Shown one piece after another: positions 1-11,024 of a stretch of DNA of 64,000 nt. Numbering within the stretch: position 1 is the stretch's first letter; each line of letters begins with the position of its first letter. Source of the DNA: Aldrovandia affinis (Eukaryota; Chordata; Actinopteri; Notacanthiformes; Halosauridae); the NCBI GenBank assembly GCA_029706075.1, contig JAINUG010000086.1:186001-250000 (forward strand), read 5' to 3'. Position numbers and translations under genes: made by a program. The notes under the pieces were generated by a model that was not told where the DNA came from, did no database searches, and saw only the letters and a list, made by a program, of their open reading frames with translations.

Positions 1-471
1 CCACTTTATCATAATATGTGCTTTTGGCCTACTATAATTCATGCTCAGGTTTTTTTTTCCACATTGCAGCTTGGAATAGAACTGCTGACAAGTTTTCTGC
101 CTATGATAAATGTTTAAAGAAGCCTTGAGAAGCTTTCTGACCGTATGGCACTATTTGTTGAGCATGGCGAGAGAAAGGACAGCGCAGTAAGGATTCTTCC
201 GACAGTATTATCAGTTGTTTTTTCTTTGCGATTTGTTTTCAGAAATAATTAAAATGCCGTATATTAAATGTAGAGCGGAGCGGCCTGAGAGGTAATGTAG
301 TGGTGCGGTAATGAAAGGGAAGTTAATGTTCCCGTCAGGAAGTAAAGAGGTGGCCAGAGCCTGTGGCTGGGGCATGCGTGACACGTGTGAATTACAAATG
401 AACTTATTTTAATTAATTTCCTGTTCGGTTTCTAATGCTGAAATTATTGGATAAATGATCTCACAACAGTA

Positions 472-475
<4 letters not shown>
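1..475. other. Non-coding, AT-rich; no gene recognised
   Basis: No convincing coding frame or repeat structure is seen. The part around 380-430 contains a cluster of TAAT/ATTA homeodomain-like words and could be regulatory, but this is only a composition impression. Confidence 0.4.

Positions 476-516
<41 letters not shown>
476..516. repeat. (TA)n microsatellite next to Tc1 insertion
   Basis: A pure TA run directly abuts the left end of the first Tc1-like element. Tc1 elements insert at TA, so such runs are frequent targets. A shorter TA run lies beyond the right end (2097-2121). Confidence 0.95.
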
Positions 517-519
<3 letters not shown>

Positions 520-722
520 TACTGTGCAAAAGTTTTATGCAGGTGTGAAAAAATGCTGTAAAGTAAGAATGCTTTCAAAAATAGAAGTGTTAATAGTTTA
601 TTTTTATCAATTAACAAAATGCAAAGTGAATGAACAGAAGATAAATCTAAATCAAATCAATATTTGGTGTGACCACCCTTTGCCTTCAAAACAGCATAAA
701 TTCTTCTAGGTACACTTGCACA
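517..722 (+). repeat. Left terminal inverted repeat of Tc1 copy 1
   Basis: It begins CAGTACTGTGCAAAAG and pairs with 1892-2096 read on the other strand. Its inner part overlaps the 3' end of the transposase frame. Confidence 0.9.
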
Positions 723-1675
723 CAGTTTTTGAAGGAACTCGGCAGGTAGGTTGTTCCAAACATCTTGGAGAACTAACCACAGATCTTCTGTGGATGTAGG
801 CTGCCTCAAATCCTTCTGTCTCTTCATGTAATCCCAGACAGACTCGATGATGTTGAGATCAGGGCTCTGTGGGGGCCAAACCATCACTTCCAGGACTCCT
901 TGTTCTTCTTTACGCTGAAGATAGTTCTTAAATAACATTGGCTGTATGTCGTTGTCCTGCTGCAGAATAAATTTGGGGCCAATCAGACGCCTCCCTGATG
1001 GTATTGCATGATGGATAAGTATCTGCCTGTATTTCTCAGCATTGAGGACACCATTAATCCTGACCAAATCCCCAACTCCATTTGCAGAAATGCAGCCCCA
1101 AACTTGCAAGGAACCTCCACCATGCTTCACTGTTGCCTGCAGACACTCATTATTGTACCGCTCTCCAGCCCAGGCGAACAAACTGCCTTCTGCTACAGCC
1201 AAATATTTCACATTTTGACTCATCAGTCCAGAGCACCTGCTGCCATTTTTCTGCACCCCAGTTCCTATGGTTTTTGTGCATAGTTGAGTCGCTTAGCCTT
1301 GTTTCCACGTCGGAGGTATGACTTTTTGGCCACAATCCTTCCATGAAGACCACTTCTGGCCAGACTTCTCCAGACAGTAGATGGGTGTACCTTGGTCCCA
1401 CTGGTTTCTGCCAGTTCTGAGCTGATGGCACTGCTGGACATCTTCCGATTTCGAAGGGAAGTAAGCATGATGTGTCTTTCATTTGCTGCATTAACTTTCC
1501 TTGGCCAACCACTGCGTCTACGGTCCTCAACGTTGCCCGTTTCTTTGTGCTTCTTCAAAAGAGCTTGAACAGCACATCTTGAAACCCCAGTCTGCTTTGA
1601 AATATTTGCCTGGGAGAGACCTTGCTGATGCAGTATAACTACCTTGTGTCTTGTTGCTGTGCTCAGTCTTGCCAT
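657..1675 (-). pseudogene. Tc1-like transposase, two frameshifts
   Basis: This would encode a cut-and-paste DDE transposase of about 340 residues, the usual Tc1 length. The start at 1675 is preferred over the upstream ATG at 1717 because family members start with MARLS-like residues. The N-terminal helix-turn-helix region (STATRHKVVILHQQG onward) runs in one frame to about 1270. The first catalytic Asp (WTDES, near 1223) lies in a second frame. The second Asp (QQDND, near 955) and the Glu (DLNIIE, near 845) are in a third frame running to the stop at 657. The shifts fall near 1270 and near 1170-1190. All three catalytic residues remain, but no single frame joins them. Confidence 0.93.
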
Positions 1676-1891
1676 GGTGTATGACCTGTGACATGAAACT
1701 GTCTTCCACAACCTCACCTTAGTAACAGAGTTTGGCTGTTCCTCACCCAGTTTTAAGCCTCCTACACAGCTGTTTCTGTTTCAGTTAATGACTGTGTTTC
1801 AACCTATATACGAAATTGATGATCATTAGCACCTGTTTGATATAATTGGTTAATCATACACCTGACTATAATCCTACAAAATCCCTGACTT

Positions 1892-2096
1892 TGTGCAAGT
1901 GTACCTATAAGAATTGATGCTGGTTTGAAGGCAAAGGGTAGTCACACCAAATATTGAATTGATTTAGATTTTTCTTCTGTTCGCTCACTTTGCATTTTGT
2001 AAATTGATCAAAGTAAACAATTAAAATGTATATTTTTGAAAGCATTCTTACTTTACAGCATTTCTTCACACCTGAATAAACTTTTGCACAGTACTG
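1892..2096 (-). repeat. Right terminal inverted repeat of Tc1 copy 1
   Basis: This is the inverse match of 517-722, ending CAGTACTG followed by TA. Confidence 0.9.
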
Positions 2097-2121
2097 TATA
2101 TATATATACAGTATATATATA

Positions 2122-2745
2122 ATGGCTGTAGGAATTAACATATTAATCAGAGTGATTAATCAACTAATACATTAATCAAATGAACAATTTTTGAATTACA
2201 TTAATGATAGTACGTAAATTGTGTTTACTCCAATATTACATGTGACCAGGAGAAGGTGCCATTGCATAATTCCTGTATGATATAAAGCACAGCTTTTCTT
2301 CACATCCCTGTAACATGGGAAAAGACAGCATGGCTTTCGTAAGAAGATGTTTTCCGTCCCAGACAGTGTTTCACAGGAGAGCGATACAACCCATCGGACT
2401 CAAAGTCTGATCATTTAAGCCTGGATAACACAGCCGAGGACACATTTCTTGAAGGACTGGATCTAAGTTTACGCCCTGGAATCATATTTCATATTGGAAA
2501 GGCAATGGATCAGCATTCTCTTCGTGCTTCCTGTCACTGCCTGTCAAACAGGGAAGCTCCAAACATCCAAGATGTTCAAAATGTGTTCACTTTTATGTAT
2601 AGCTATTTCAGCTTAGTGAATAAAACAATTACTAGTGTTAATAGTATTTGGGTTGTAATTGGATTACATTTACAATTGATTTGTAATTTAAGTTAGATAA
2701 TAATGTTCCACATATTGGGTTTCTGCTTATCCATATATTAATTGA
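2122..2745. other. Non-coding, no repeat recognised
   Basis: This is moderately AT-rich sequence without a supportable frame. The part at 2280-2600 is less AT-rich than its surroundings and has mixed composition; nothing identifies it as an exon. Confidence 0.35.
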
Positions 2746-2749
2746 ATAT

Positions 2750-2877
2750 GTTTCAGTACTACCTCCGGCAGTTTACCACTTACCTTTGTACCATTTCAGG
2801 TTATTCACTGGACTTGAACTGCTTAAATTTCAGTAAAAACTGGAAAAATGGGGGTGTTCTAAAACTTTTGACTGGTA
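2750..2877 (-). mobile_element. Tc1-like terminal fragment (second family)
   Basis: It carries GGGGGTGTTCTAAAACTTTTGAC, preceded by a stretch with TTCAGGTTATTCACTGGAC. The same sequence recurs at 63385-63466 and, inverted, at 54691-54760 and 62940-63020. It is therefore one end of a dispersed Tc1 family whose terminus reads ACTACCGGTCAAAAG. Only one end is present here. Confidence 0.8.
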
Positions 2878-3306
2878 TTGTGTATATATACTGTATACAG
2901 TATATACAGTGGGTTCGGAAAGTATTCAGACCCCCTTAAATTTTTCACTCTTTGTCATATTGCAGCCATTTGCTAAAATCAATTAATTTCATTTTTTTCC
3001 TCGTTCATGCACACACAGCACCCAATATTGTCAGAAAAACACAGACTTGTAGAAATTTTTGCAGATTTATTACAAAATAAACACTGAAATATCACATGGC
3101 CATAAGTATTCAGACCCTTTGCTGTGACACTTGTATATTTAACTCAGGTGCTGTCCAATTCTTCTGATCATCCTTGAGATGGGCCTACACCTTCATTGGA
3201 GTCCAGCTGTGTTTAATTATATTGATTGGACTTGATTTGGAAAGGCACACACCTGTCTATGTAAGTTCCCACAGTTGACAGTGCATGTCAGAGTAAAATC
3301 CAAGCC

Positions 3307-3648
3307 ATGAAGTCCTAGGAACTCTCCATAGACCTCCGAGATAGAATTGTGTTGAGGCATAGATCTGGGGAAGGGTATAAAAACATTGCTAAAGCATTGA
3401 AAGCACCCAGGAGAACAGTGGGCTCCATCATTGTGAAATGGAATAAGTTTGAAACCACCACAACTCTTCTTAGAGCTGGCCGTCTGGCCAAACTAAGTAA
3501 CCGGGCAAGAAGGGACATGGTCAGGGAGGTGACCAAGAACCCAATGGCCACTCTAAGAGAGCTTCAGAGTTCCTCTGCAGCGATGGGAGAACCTGGTAGA
3601 AGGACAAATATCTCTGCAGCACTCCCATCAATCAGACATTTATGGTAG
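3307..3648 (+). pseudogene. Tc1-like transposase, N-terminal third
   Basis: The likely start is the ATG at 3307, followed after three codons by a stop (TAG, 3316-3318). The frame then stays open, encoding the two helix-turn-helix domains: GEGYKNIAKALKAPRRTVG near residues 20-40, then ARRDMVREVTKNPMATLREL. It ends at a Tyr-Gly-Arg-type position where the coding sense flips to the other strand. The domain is the DNA-binding, terminal-repeat-recognising part of the protein. Confidence 0.88.
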
Positions 3649-3806
3649 CACTTGGCATTCAGGCCAAACATTTCAATTTGTGTCTCATCAGACCGGATAA
3701 TCTTTTTCCTGATGCTCTTAGAGTCCTTTAAGTACCATTTGGCAAACTCCAGGTGGGCTGTCATATGCCTTTCACTCAGAAGTAGCTTCCGTCTAGCCAC
3801 TACCAT
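3649..3806 (-). pseudogene. Tc1-like transposase middle segment, inverted
   Basis: Read on the minus strand from 3806, this gives ARRKLLLSERHMTAHLEF, then SDETQIEMFGLNAK, which holds the first catalytic Asp. In an ordinary family member this region directly follows the segment at 3307-3648 on the same strand. Here it is flipped. The short word TTTATGGTAG sits at the left junction and, inverted, at the outer end of the flipped segment, so the breakpoints share sequence. Confidence 0.88.
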
Positions 3807-3955
3807 AAAGGTCTAACACTACCTGTTTTTCTGACAATATTGGGTGCTGTGTGTGCATGAACGAGGAAAAAAATGAAATTAATTGATTTTAGCAAATGGC
3901 TGCAATAAGACAAAGAGTGAAGAATTTAAGGCGGTCTGAATACTTTCCGAACCCA

Positions 3956-3958
<3 letters not shown>

Positions 3959-3988
<30 letters not shown>
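3959..3988. repeat. (TA)n microsatellite
   Basis: A pure TA run directly after the right end of the Tc1 element, extending its TA target. Confidence 0.95.
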
Positions 3989-3989
<1 letters not shown>

Positions 3990-3990
<1 letters not shown>

Positions 3991-5190
3991 AAATGGAGTG
4001 CAGTTGCAGACTGTACTAAAATTAAGTACGATTTTTGTCTTTCTCTTCAGTGACACCTCACAGGTAGTTTGACTTTACTGTACTGTGTTAAACAGTGGCA
4101 GGCAACACTTATATAAAGGTCACTTTTGTTAACCATTAATATAATATACATATGTATTATTGTTCAAATTAAATGTTTTTCCAGTGCTATTAACATTAAA
4201 TAAATTGTTTTTATGTGGGTAGCATGCCAATTAAAAATTAAGAGCCTTTACACTTCTGTATCTTGGTATCACCCCAGGACCTGGCTTGAGTGGTCGATAG
4301 ATGCCTGCTTTTGTATGTCTTGTGGCATTTTGGTTGCTAAAATGATGAAGATACTGTGTTCATCTCTCACAGCTTCACTAATTGGAAATCTGCACTTGAA
4401 CATGACAGGGGTTTTCAAAACCATGCCTCAAAGCCAGGGCCACTTAGCTTCATCTGTTTGAAAGGAGTTCTGTAAAGGGCAGAAGGGTGTAGTCACAACA
4501 GGATGCTGGGTCCTCATCTAAAGTCAATAGTTATTTGTGTTATTTCCTCCCAAATTTGGTATGTGGCAAGCCTACATTAGTGATTAAAGAACTGGGCTTG
4601 TAGCTCATAAAACACAGTTTTACCCTTGCGTAAGGTACTTACTAAAAAAGTAGTTGCACTATATTTTACAGTATGCTAACTACCGACTATTTACTAGATA
4701 AGTATGTAGTAATAATGAGTAATAACTGGTAATTCATTCCTATTAAACTAAAAGGCAATTAATTGGTAACAAATCACAATAATTTGAGTATTTACATAAT
4801 AATGGCATGTTAAGTAAGAGTAATAACATAATGAGTTCAAAGTAAATATGGTATATTTGTATTTTGTGGCAACAATATGCAATAACTGGTCCTCATTTTA
4901 CATGAATTCTATAAAACTACTTGGGAACTAATTGGTAAAAAATCACAGAAACAGTCATATTTATGTGGGAATTACATGGTAACCATTATATTAAGAGTAA
5001 ATGTCCAACATGGGATTGTATGCTTTCATTTTATCAGGTAAAAAGTGTAGTAATTAATGGGTAACATTGAAGGAACAGGACTGTTAAACAAAGTGATACC
5101 TTTTGCTAGCCAAACGTCTTTGCCGCATTCGATGCAAGTTATGGATATATTAACATAGCAAGCTCTATTTAAATTGAATAAATAGTTATC
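3990..5190. other. AT-rich non-coding stretch
   Basis: No coding frame is supported. The part at 4620-5030 is rich in short recurring words (AATTGGTAA, ATAACTGGT, AGTAATAA) and reads like a degenerate AT-rich repeat, but no terminal repeats or duplicated target could be fixed. Confidence 0.35.
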
Positions 5191-5264
5191 TCTACTTGAG
5201 ACCACTTTGGAGGAAAGGAAACGATGGAGTGGCATTCTCGCCAACAACACACACTCCTCCGGCT

Positions 5265-5405
5265 AAGACATTATGGGGGGTCCCCGGGTGGTGCAAACTC
5301 ACCAAGAGTGCAGGTTGCCCACTGTGGATCCCCTCCCGGGTGCGCCAGCCCGGCTCTGGCTGGGAGTCCAGTTCAGGGGTGGCAATTGGCTGCTGTAGGA
5401 TGGAA
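5265..5405 (+). mobile_element. SINE-like GC-rich fragment
   Basis: A GC-rich island in AT-rich DNA starting GGGGTCCCCGGGTGGTGCA resembles the tRNA-derived head of fish SINEs, with a possible A box (TGGTGCAAACTC). A clear B box and a target duplication were not found, so this could be another repeat type. Confidence 0.4.
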
Positions 5406-5491
5406 TCTAAGTAATTTACTTATTAAAATGTTTTTAATTAAACAGAGTCCTTGTAATTGTTTTACATATGAAGTACCTGTTTTATAATAAC

Positions 5492-5595
5492 AATAAGGCA
5501 TTTTACTCGAAAGGCATGTTATTATGAATAAAGTCACGGCTAAGGGATTGGCTGTGACTTTATTCATGATAAAGCACAGCCTCTTCTGCCTTATT
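5492..5595. mobile_element. Short palindromic MITE-like element
   Basis: Nested inverted repeats are seen: outer AATAAGGCA (5492-5500) with TGCCTTATT (5587-5595), and inner ATGAATAAAGTCAC (5524-5537) with GTGACTTTATTCAT (5554-5567) around a 16-base loop. This fold-back layout fits a small MITE. The superfamily is unknown. Confidence 0.6.
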
Positions 5596-6107
5596 GCTTA
5601 AGTACAGTAATATTTTACAATATTATGCATTACCATATTTGAGCCAACTAAAAACGTTGATAATTAATGTAAAACACTACAGGAAAAGAACTGTAATATA
5701 AAACTTTTGCCAAGTTATTTTGCAGTCATTACAACTACATGCAAGTCTATGTAAGTATACCTTCCACCTAATTATTTAGCAGCGTTTATTCACTTCCTAT
5801 GCACATTTCCCATGCATACAGCAGCTTGAGGAACTGAACGGCTTTATTTTGGCATGGCAGGAAAAAAACACTTAACAAAAGAAAAAACAAACATATCCAT
5901 AAAATGCAAAAGTGTCATATAAAACTACAGCTAGCTAGACAGTAAACAATGTTTGTGAACATCATTAGCTAGAAAGTTGATAGCCCTAGCCAGTATTGGT
6001 AGCTATATAGCTGGCGTAGCAGTTACAGGTGTAGGGACTGCACATTCCATCAAGAAATTATATGTTTGAAATGCAATTTCAGTTAATATAATTTTAAGTG
6101 CTTAGCG

Positions 6108-7110
6108 TTCCTCCAACACATATCCAACCTCCTGACACAGTTCTACAACGCACGAGGGAATCCCATGATGTCATTCGGCCCCGCCTCCTAGGATCGCATT
6201 TCCACGATACTGTAAAAGCGGAAATGTGTACCTCAACGCAACATATAAAATCAGAGAACACTCTCTCTGTCCCTCTGGTTTTTCCCTGCTCTGTTCTATC
6301 CTTCCATCACCAAGACCTTGCGTCGCTCTCCCTCACCAGCGCCTAACAAGAGGCTTGTGAAGACATGCGCGAGACACGTTCTCTGAACAGCAGCGGAATC
6401 CACAGCCAGCTCCCTTTGTTCAAAACTCATTGTCAGGGCTCCAGCGGTACCTCGACATCCTGGCCACAGGAGGGCGACATAGCTCCCTTTTTGCTTTTTT
6501 TGTGGTTTCACTGTTTCTTTTTCTCCAGTCACCCCAGCATTCCATTATGACAATTTCAAGTCTTCCCCTGTGATTTTTCACTCACACCTGTCTCTAATTG
6601 ACCTTATCACACTCAGTATATAACCCAGTCTCTCCCATTCTCCTGTGCTCAGCTTTGAGTTAACATGCTGTTTTCACACGTCGTTTAACGGTTTCAACGG
6701 TTTAGTGTTTTGTCTTTGTTTTATGCTCCTTCTGGTTTCTCTCATTGTGTTTGTTATTTTGTTAGTTTGTTTTTATCTCTCGTGGTTTGTCCCTCCCAGT
6801 TTAGTTAGTCCAGTGTATTTTTGTTCTCTCCCTGTTTTGTACCCCCTTTTCCTTCCATCTCTGCGATTGGGTCCTTCCCCCCCTCTCGCCATCGTCCCCC
6901 TTAACACTCATCTCCAATAATCAACTTTGGCCCTGGAAAACTAACCAGAGACTTCACTTCAAGCGTGGAAATTTGCGAGACACGCGGCAAAGACATCGGA
7001 CCCGAAGACGTCGCGACCAGATTCCCACGTCTACTCCGAACCCGAAACGTATGGAACCCCGCCGACCGCGGAGCAAACAAAACAACAGTAAGGCTGTATT
7101 AATCTTGGCA
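6108..7110 (+). mobile_element. Possible LTR-derived sequence
   Basis: Two stretches look like retroelement promoter and leader sequence. 6108-6480 has a TATA-like ATATAAAA near 6243 and a GC-rich downstream part. 6549-7110 has CAGTATATAACCC near 6615, a T-rich leader, and a CpG-containing block at 6960-7080. No paired LTR, target duplication or pol remnant was found, so the identity rests on style only. Confidence 0.3.
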
Positions 7111-7439
7111 GTAGCACAATTGGCAACAAACTGTTGGTACTGTACTGCTGTAAATTGTATCATAGTTCATAACTGTGTACAACAGATTTTACCATTGTTT
7201 TTGTAGCTTTCATAGCTGCTCACTGACTGCCTGTGTTAGTGATAAAATACACCACACATAGACCCAGGTCTTGCATGTATTGTTATCTACTAACCCAGCA
7301 TTCCGATCTCAAAATACGCAATAACTTCACAGTTATTCTGGTGTGCGCAGTAAGCGCCATCTTTATTTCACCTCGGTTACAACCTAGGTTCAAACTTCCC
7401 TCCATCTTGTTTCTTTGTTCTTGATGCCCACGTGGTTAA

Positions 7440-7585
7440 AGCTTGCACACACATGCACGTGACCCACACACAAGCTAGAGAACACACACACACATGCAGG
7501 CACGGCCACGTGCCTCATCAAGCTTGTGCACAGCCACGCCACACACACATACAGATACATACACGCATTCACACATACAGTTGTT
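7440..7585 (+). repeat. Imperfect (CA)n-rich low-complexity tract
   Basis: ACACAC runs interspersed with ATGCACGTG-type words. Reading frames across it are composition artefacts. Confidence 0.85.
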
Positions 7586-7808
7586 GTTTGTACATAATTG
7601 TACTTTGCTATTTTCATACCTTATGTTCAGTAAATGTCATATTATTTTTCATATAAGGTTGTCTGTCTTAATGTTGCACTTGTATTGAATTGAGCCTACC
7701 TCTTCTAATAAATAACTCCTTGATGCCTTCAACACCTTGGTTAGGTCATCAATGTTATAGATTTGGTATTAACTAAATATATAATGTTGTGATCTGATTA
7801 AGATAAAA

Positions 7809-8368
7809 TGTTACGGCCACGGCCGCAACTTTGTTTATTTTTCTGTTTCCTCGTGTTTTCTTTTTCCCTTTCCCATGTGTTCCTGTTCTCCCTGTCAATT
7901 TCATGTTTGTGCGTGTGTGTTGTGGTCGCGGCTTTCCTCCTCGGCATTCTCCGGCTCCCTCCTGATTACATTGGATCTGCGACACCTGCGCTGCCTACAC
8001 ACCTGTCATCAATTATCATCAGCCCTGCAGTGTATATCAACCCCGGTTTCTCGTCCACTCACCGTCAGATCGTTGTCTCCGCTTCAGTGGTAGCTACACG
8101 CATCAAGACTTTTCCCAAACCATGATTTCTTCCACATTATTATCTTCATCTGTTTTTATGTGTATTTGTCCTCTCTGTGCCCAGGTTCACTCCTCGCCTG
8201 CCTGCTTCCCTGCCTGCCTGCCTGCTTACCAGCCTGTCCTGCCTGCCTCCCTCATCTGCCCTCACCATCGCTTCCCTACCCCAGTCCCTGTTTGTAATAA
8301 ATACCTTCACTTTACCTAATCCTCAGTGTCTGTGTCTGCGTTTGGGTCCGATCAGTGTCATCATAACA
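7809..8368 (+). mobile_element. Probable solo LTR of a Gypsy-type retrotransposon
   Basis: It is about 560 bp, starting TGTTACGGCC and ending CATAACA, the TG...CA form of LTRs. The 5-base word ATAAA occurs at 7803-7807 and again at 8369-8373, a target duplication with a one-base offset at the left. A TATA-like TGTATATCAACC lies near 8031 and a polyadenylation signal AATAAA near 8296. The CTGC/CCTG repeats at 8190-8250 lie within it. No internal element sequence follows. Confidence 0.7.
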
Positions 8369-8863
8369 ATAAATTAACTATTAATATTGTAATTTAATTA
8401 TAATTATTAATTTAATTACTCATTGAAATTCCAATTTGATAGTTAAGTATATTTTTATGAGACTGATATACAAAAACTAATATTATAAGTATACTTGTAT
8501 TTTTGGCTGCTACCGTATTGGGAATTAACAAGCCTTACGTTGTGCCGTCAACTATGTTAGAATTCTAACTTCTAGTGGGATAGCACCCTACACAGGTGAA
8601 CCCACAATCTCATATTATTGTAGTGTGGGTCGAGGATGGAAGAGCCACTCGCAGATGTCACGAATATCTAAAAGCTAACTACAAGTAGTCAGCCACTAAG
8701 TCTGCGAACAGATAAGGGAGCAGGGGGAAAAATGGATGGACAAAGAAAAAGAAACTCCGGGCATAAAGTCCACGGAAAATAATAACAACCCAAAGGTTGT
8801 GGACTCTTCAACGAAGAGGTAAGAAACTAAAATGATTTTAGAGACTTTAGCTCTGGGAGTTTT

Positions 8864-10421
8864 TTAACCCCCTGAGGTCGGCTGGATCGGCGCCGATCCA
8901 AGCAGCAATACAAGTATATTACTATTTCTAACTTCGCGATATTTTATCATACACACGCGGCAAAAACATTGACAGAAACCTTAGAATCGCGACTTTCCGA
9001 TTTGAGCACTGGCAAATCAAATGGGATTTTAAAATTAGCTTAATTAGACCAAAAGTAAACCTTGCTTTTACTCTGTTTTTACCTTTTAGTAACGTCCCCT
9101 TCTATTGACATGATAACTAGGTGCTAATTTCGGGAGGTGCGTCGGGCCATGTGTGAAAACGCCGGCATAAACAACACAAACTGAAGAGGACAGTCTATGC
9201 TGATATTTATTTTATTTCGCTTGTTTTCAAATACTCGTGAAAATATATATAAATTCCGCGTCTTGTGACTACATATTCCGCATGTCGCAATGTAACAAAT
9301 TGCAATAGGCACAGAAAATACTTTTCAAACAGCCTAAAATGTTATAAAATATATCGTATGTCTGTGTTTACGCTTGCAATCTGCCAGCAACAGTATATTC
9401 ACGAGTATATTTTCAAATACTCGTGAAAATATATGAATTCCGCGTCTTGTGACTACATATTCCGCATGTCGCAATGTAACAAATTGCAATAGGCACACAA
9501 AATACTTTTCAAACAGCGTAAAATGTTATAAAATATATCGTATGTCTGTGTTTACGCTTGCAATCTGCCAGCAACAGTCTATGCTATTGATTTTATTTCG
9601 CTTGTTTTTTTATTTTTTTTACATCTTGTCTGTGTTTACGCTTGCAATCTGCCAGCAACAGTCTATGCTGATATTAATTTTATTTCGCTTGTTTTCAAAT
9701 ACTCGTGAAAATATAGCCTATGAATATCGCGTGTTGTGACGCCAAACATTCCGCGTGTTGCAACGTAACAAAGAGCCAAAATGGCGGCTGACAAGAAGAG
9801 CTTGTCGTGAAAGGAGAAATGGTAACTCAAATATTGCTTAGCCATTTAAAATCTAAATGGTTGTTTTAACTCTAAAGAGGCATGAAATCACAAAAAAGTT
9901 TAATTGGAAGACACTTCGGATGGCCTTTGAGAGAGAGAGATGGCCCATCTGACAGATCTTAGAGGTGTGGACAATGAATAATGAATATTCAGGTATTTAG
10001 CATTTAGCCCTCCCACAGCCTGAAATAAATGTGACCAGTTCTGATAAAAACAGGTTTTTAGCTATTTAGATCTCAGATGTGCTAAACTATTTTCACACCC
10101 TTACATAACCAAGACCTTGGTGAACAAACGCACATTGGCAAAACAATTCGTCACTATAGTTTAGTGTGTGCTTTCACATCTTTTGTGACAGCAGAAAAAT
10201 TTACTATTTTTAACTTGTGTGTTTGTAGATCTATTTACAAGCTGCATATGATACTGACCAAACTATTGATGGCATACAAATGTAGCTGTGATTGTCCTTC
10301 AAATAAAAATATCAAACACTTTGGAGTAAGTGTGTGTTAAATTGATGAAATTGAGATAAATATCAGACCATGCCAAAATCAAAAAACATCTAAAAGCTTA
10401 GCACGGACCTCAGGGGGTTAA
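8864..10421 (+). mobile_element. Non-autonomous piggyBac element, copy 1
   Basis: It is bounded by TTAA on each side (8864-8867 and 10418-10421). The inner termini are CCCCCTGAGGTC and its inverse GACCTCAGGGGG. TTAA target and CCC-type termini are the piggyBac signature. It shares both ends and about 400 bp of 3' sequence with the element at 22246-23948. Near 9777 an ATG begins MAADKKS and stops within 10 codons, possibly the original transposase start. The rest of the coding region is deleted. Confidence 0.88.
9193..9740 (+). repeat. Internal tandem repeats in piggyBac copy 1
   Basis: The word TCTGTGTTTACGCTTGCAAT recurs at 9361, 9545 and 9629. The longer block with TTTTCAAATACTCGTGAAAA and CCGCATGTCGCAATG recurs at about 9225 and 9410, with a partial third copy near 9690. 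The related element at 22.2 kb has only one such block, so the repeats arose by local duplication within this copy. Confidence 0.85.
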
Positions 10422-11024
10422 CCCAAAAACTAAAGAATGAATCTCGAAAAGGAAATGCCACCGGAGTGACGAGCAATAACCAAAGCTAGAAAGGAAATAA
10501 TCCTCCTAGAACGGCAACCACAGAGTGGCAACGCTAAACCTTTTAAAAGAGATCCTAAATAGTACCTTCTCTCTTTAACTGAGAGACCACCAAGTGGAAA
10601 ACTAATAGGCTACCTTAGTTCTAGTACCGGCTAGAGTGTAACAATGGTTTACACAGAAGCGTTTGTGATATGAAAACGCAGCCTTTAAATAGTAGGCGGA
10701 ATAAACACTGATAATCCACAGCTGGCCATGACCGGGAAAATCCCAGACAAAAGACCATATAAGGGAAATGACAATGACAATGATTCCTCATCACATGGTC
10801 AAGCGCCCTCCAGCGGCTGAACAAGGTAAAACCATGACAATTATCCCCTAAAAAGAAAGAATACCACATTTAGAAAATGTAAACTTAGGGGGTTCCACGT
10901 GACCTGTTGGAAAATTGCGGTGTGAACCATGGCCCCATCCTTTCCTCCGTTATGCATATTTTTACTAATTTTACTGAACTACTCACAGATTTGGTAAATA
11001 GGAACTGTTTATTGAGGTTTCAAG

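Larger units (their letters stand above)
517..2096 (-). mobile_element. Tc1-like transposon with ~205-bp terminal inverted repeats
   Basis: The element is about 1.58 kb, bounded by CAGTACTG at both ends and flanked by TA. The left repeat (517-722) is matched in inverse by the right repeat (1892-2096), with a few mismatches. Long inverted repeats of about 200 bp are known for several fish Tc1 lineages. One decayed transposase gene fills the interior on the reverse strand. Mismatches between the repeats and the broken gene show an old, immobile copy. Confidence 0.95.
2907..3958 (+). mobile_element. Tc1-like transposon, non-autonomous, internally inverted
   Basis: It is 1,052 bp, bounded by CAGTGGGTTCGGAAAG and its inverse and flanked by TA. 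Terminal repeats of about 130 bp span 2907-3038 and 3829-3958. The interior holds the N-terminal part of a transposase on the plus strand, followed by the middle part of the same transposase on the minus strand. The last third of the gene, with the second Asp and the Glu, is gone. It could only move using another copy's transposase. Confidence 0.93.
8656..10840 (-). mobile_element. Probable LTR on minus strand, split by piggyBac
   Basis: Read on the minus strand it starts TGTCATGG (near 10840) and ends GTGACA (near 8656). A TATTTAAAGG box lies near 10690. The two halves become contiguous once the piggyBac at 8864-10421 is removed, giving about 630 bp. Similar TGTCATGG starts are common among fish Gypsy LTRs. 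No 5-base duplication was found and the ends are tentative. Confidence 0.45.

Noticed and set aside
5265-5405. A genuine tRNA gene
   Set aside because: No cloverleaf can be drawn; the A-box-like part has no matching B box at the right distance.
7440-7585. His/Thr-rich small proteins
   Set aside because: They are translations of an imperfect CA repeat.
9193-9740. CRISPR-like array
   Set aside because: The repeats are long, adjacent and without regular spacers; they are internal duplications of a piggyBac element in a eukaryotic genome.
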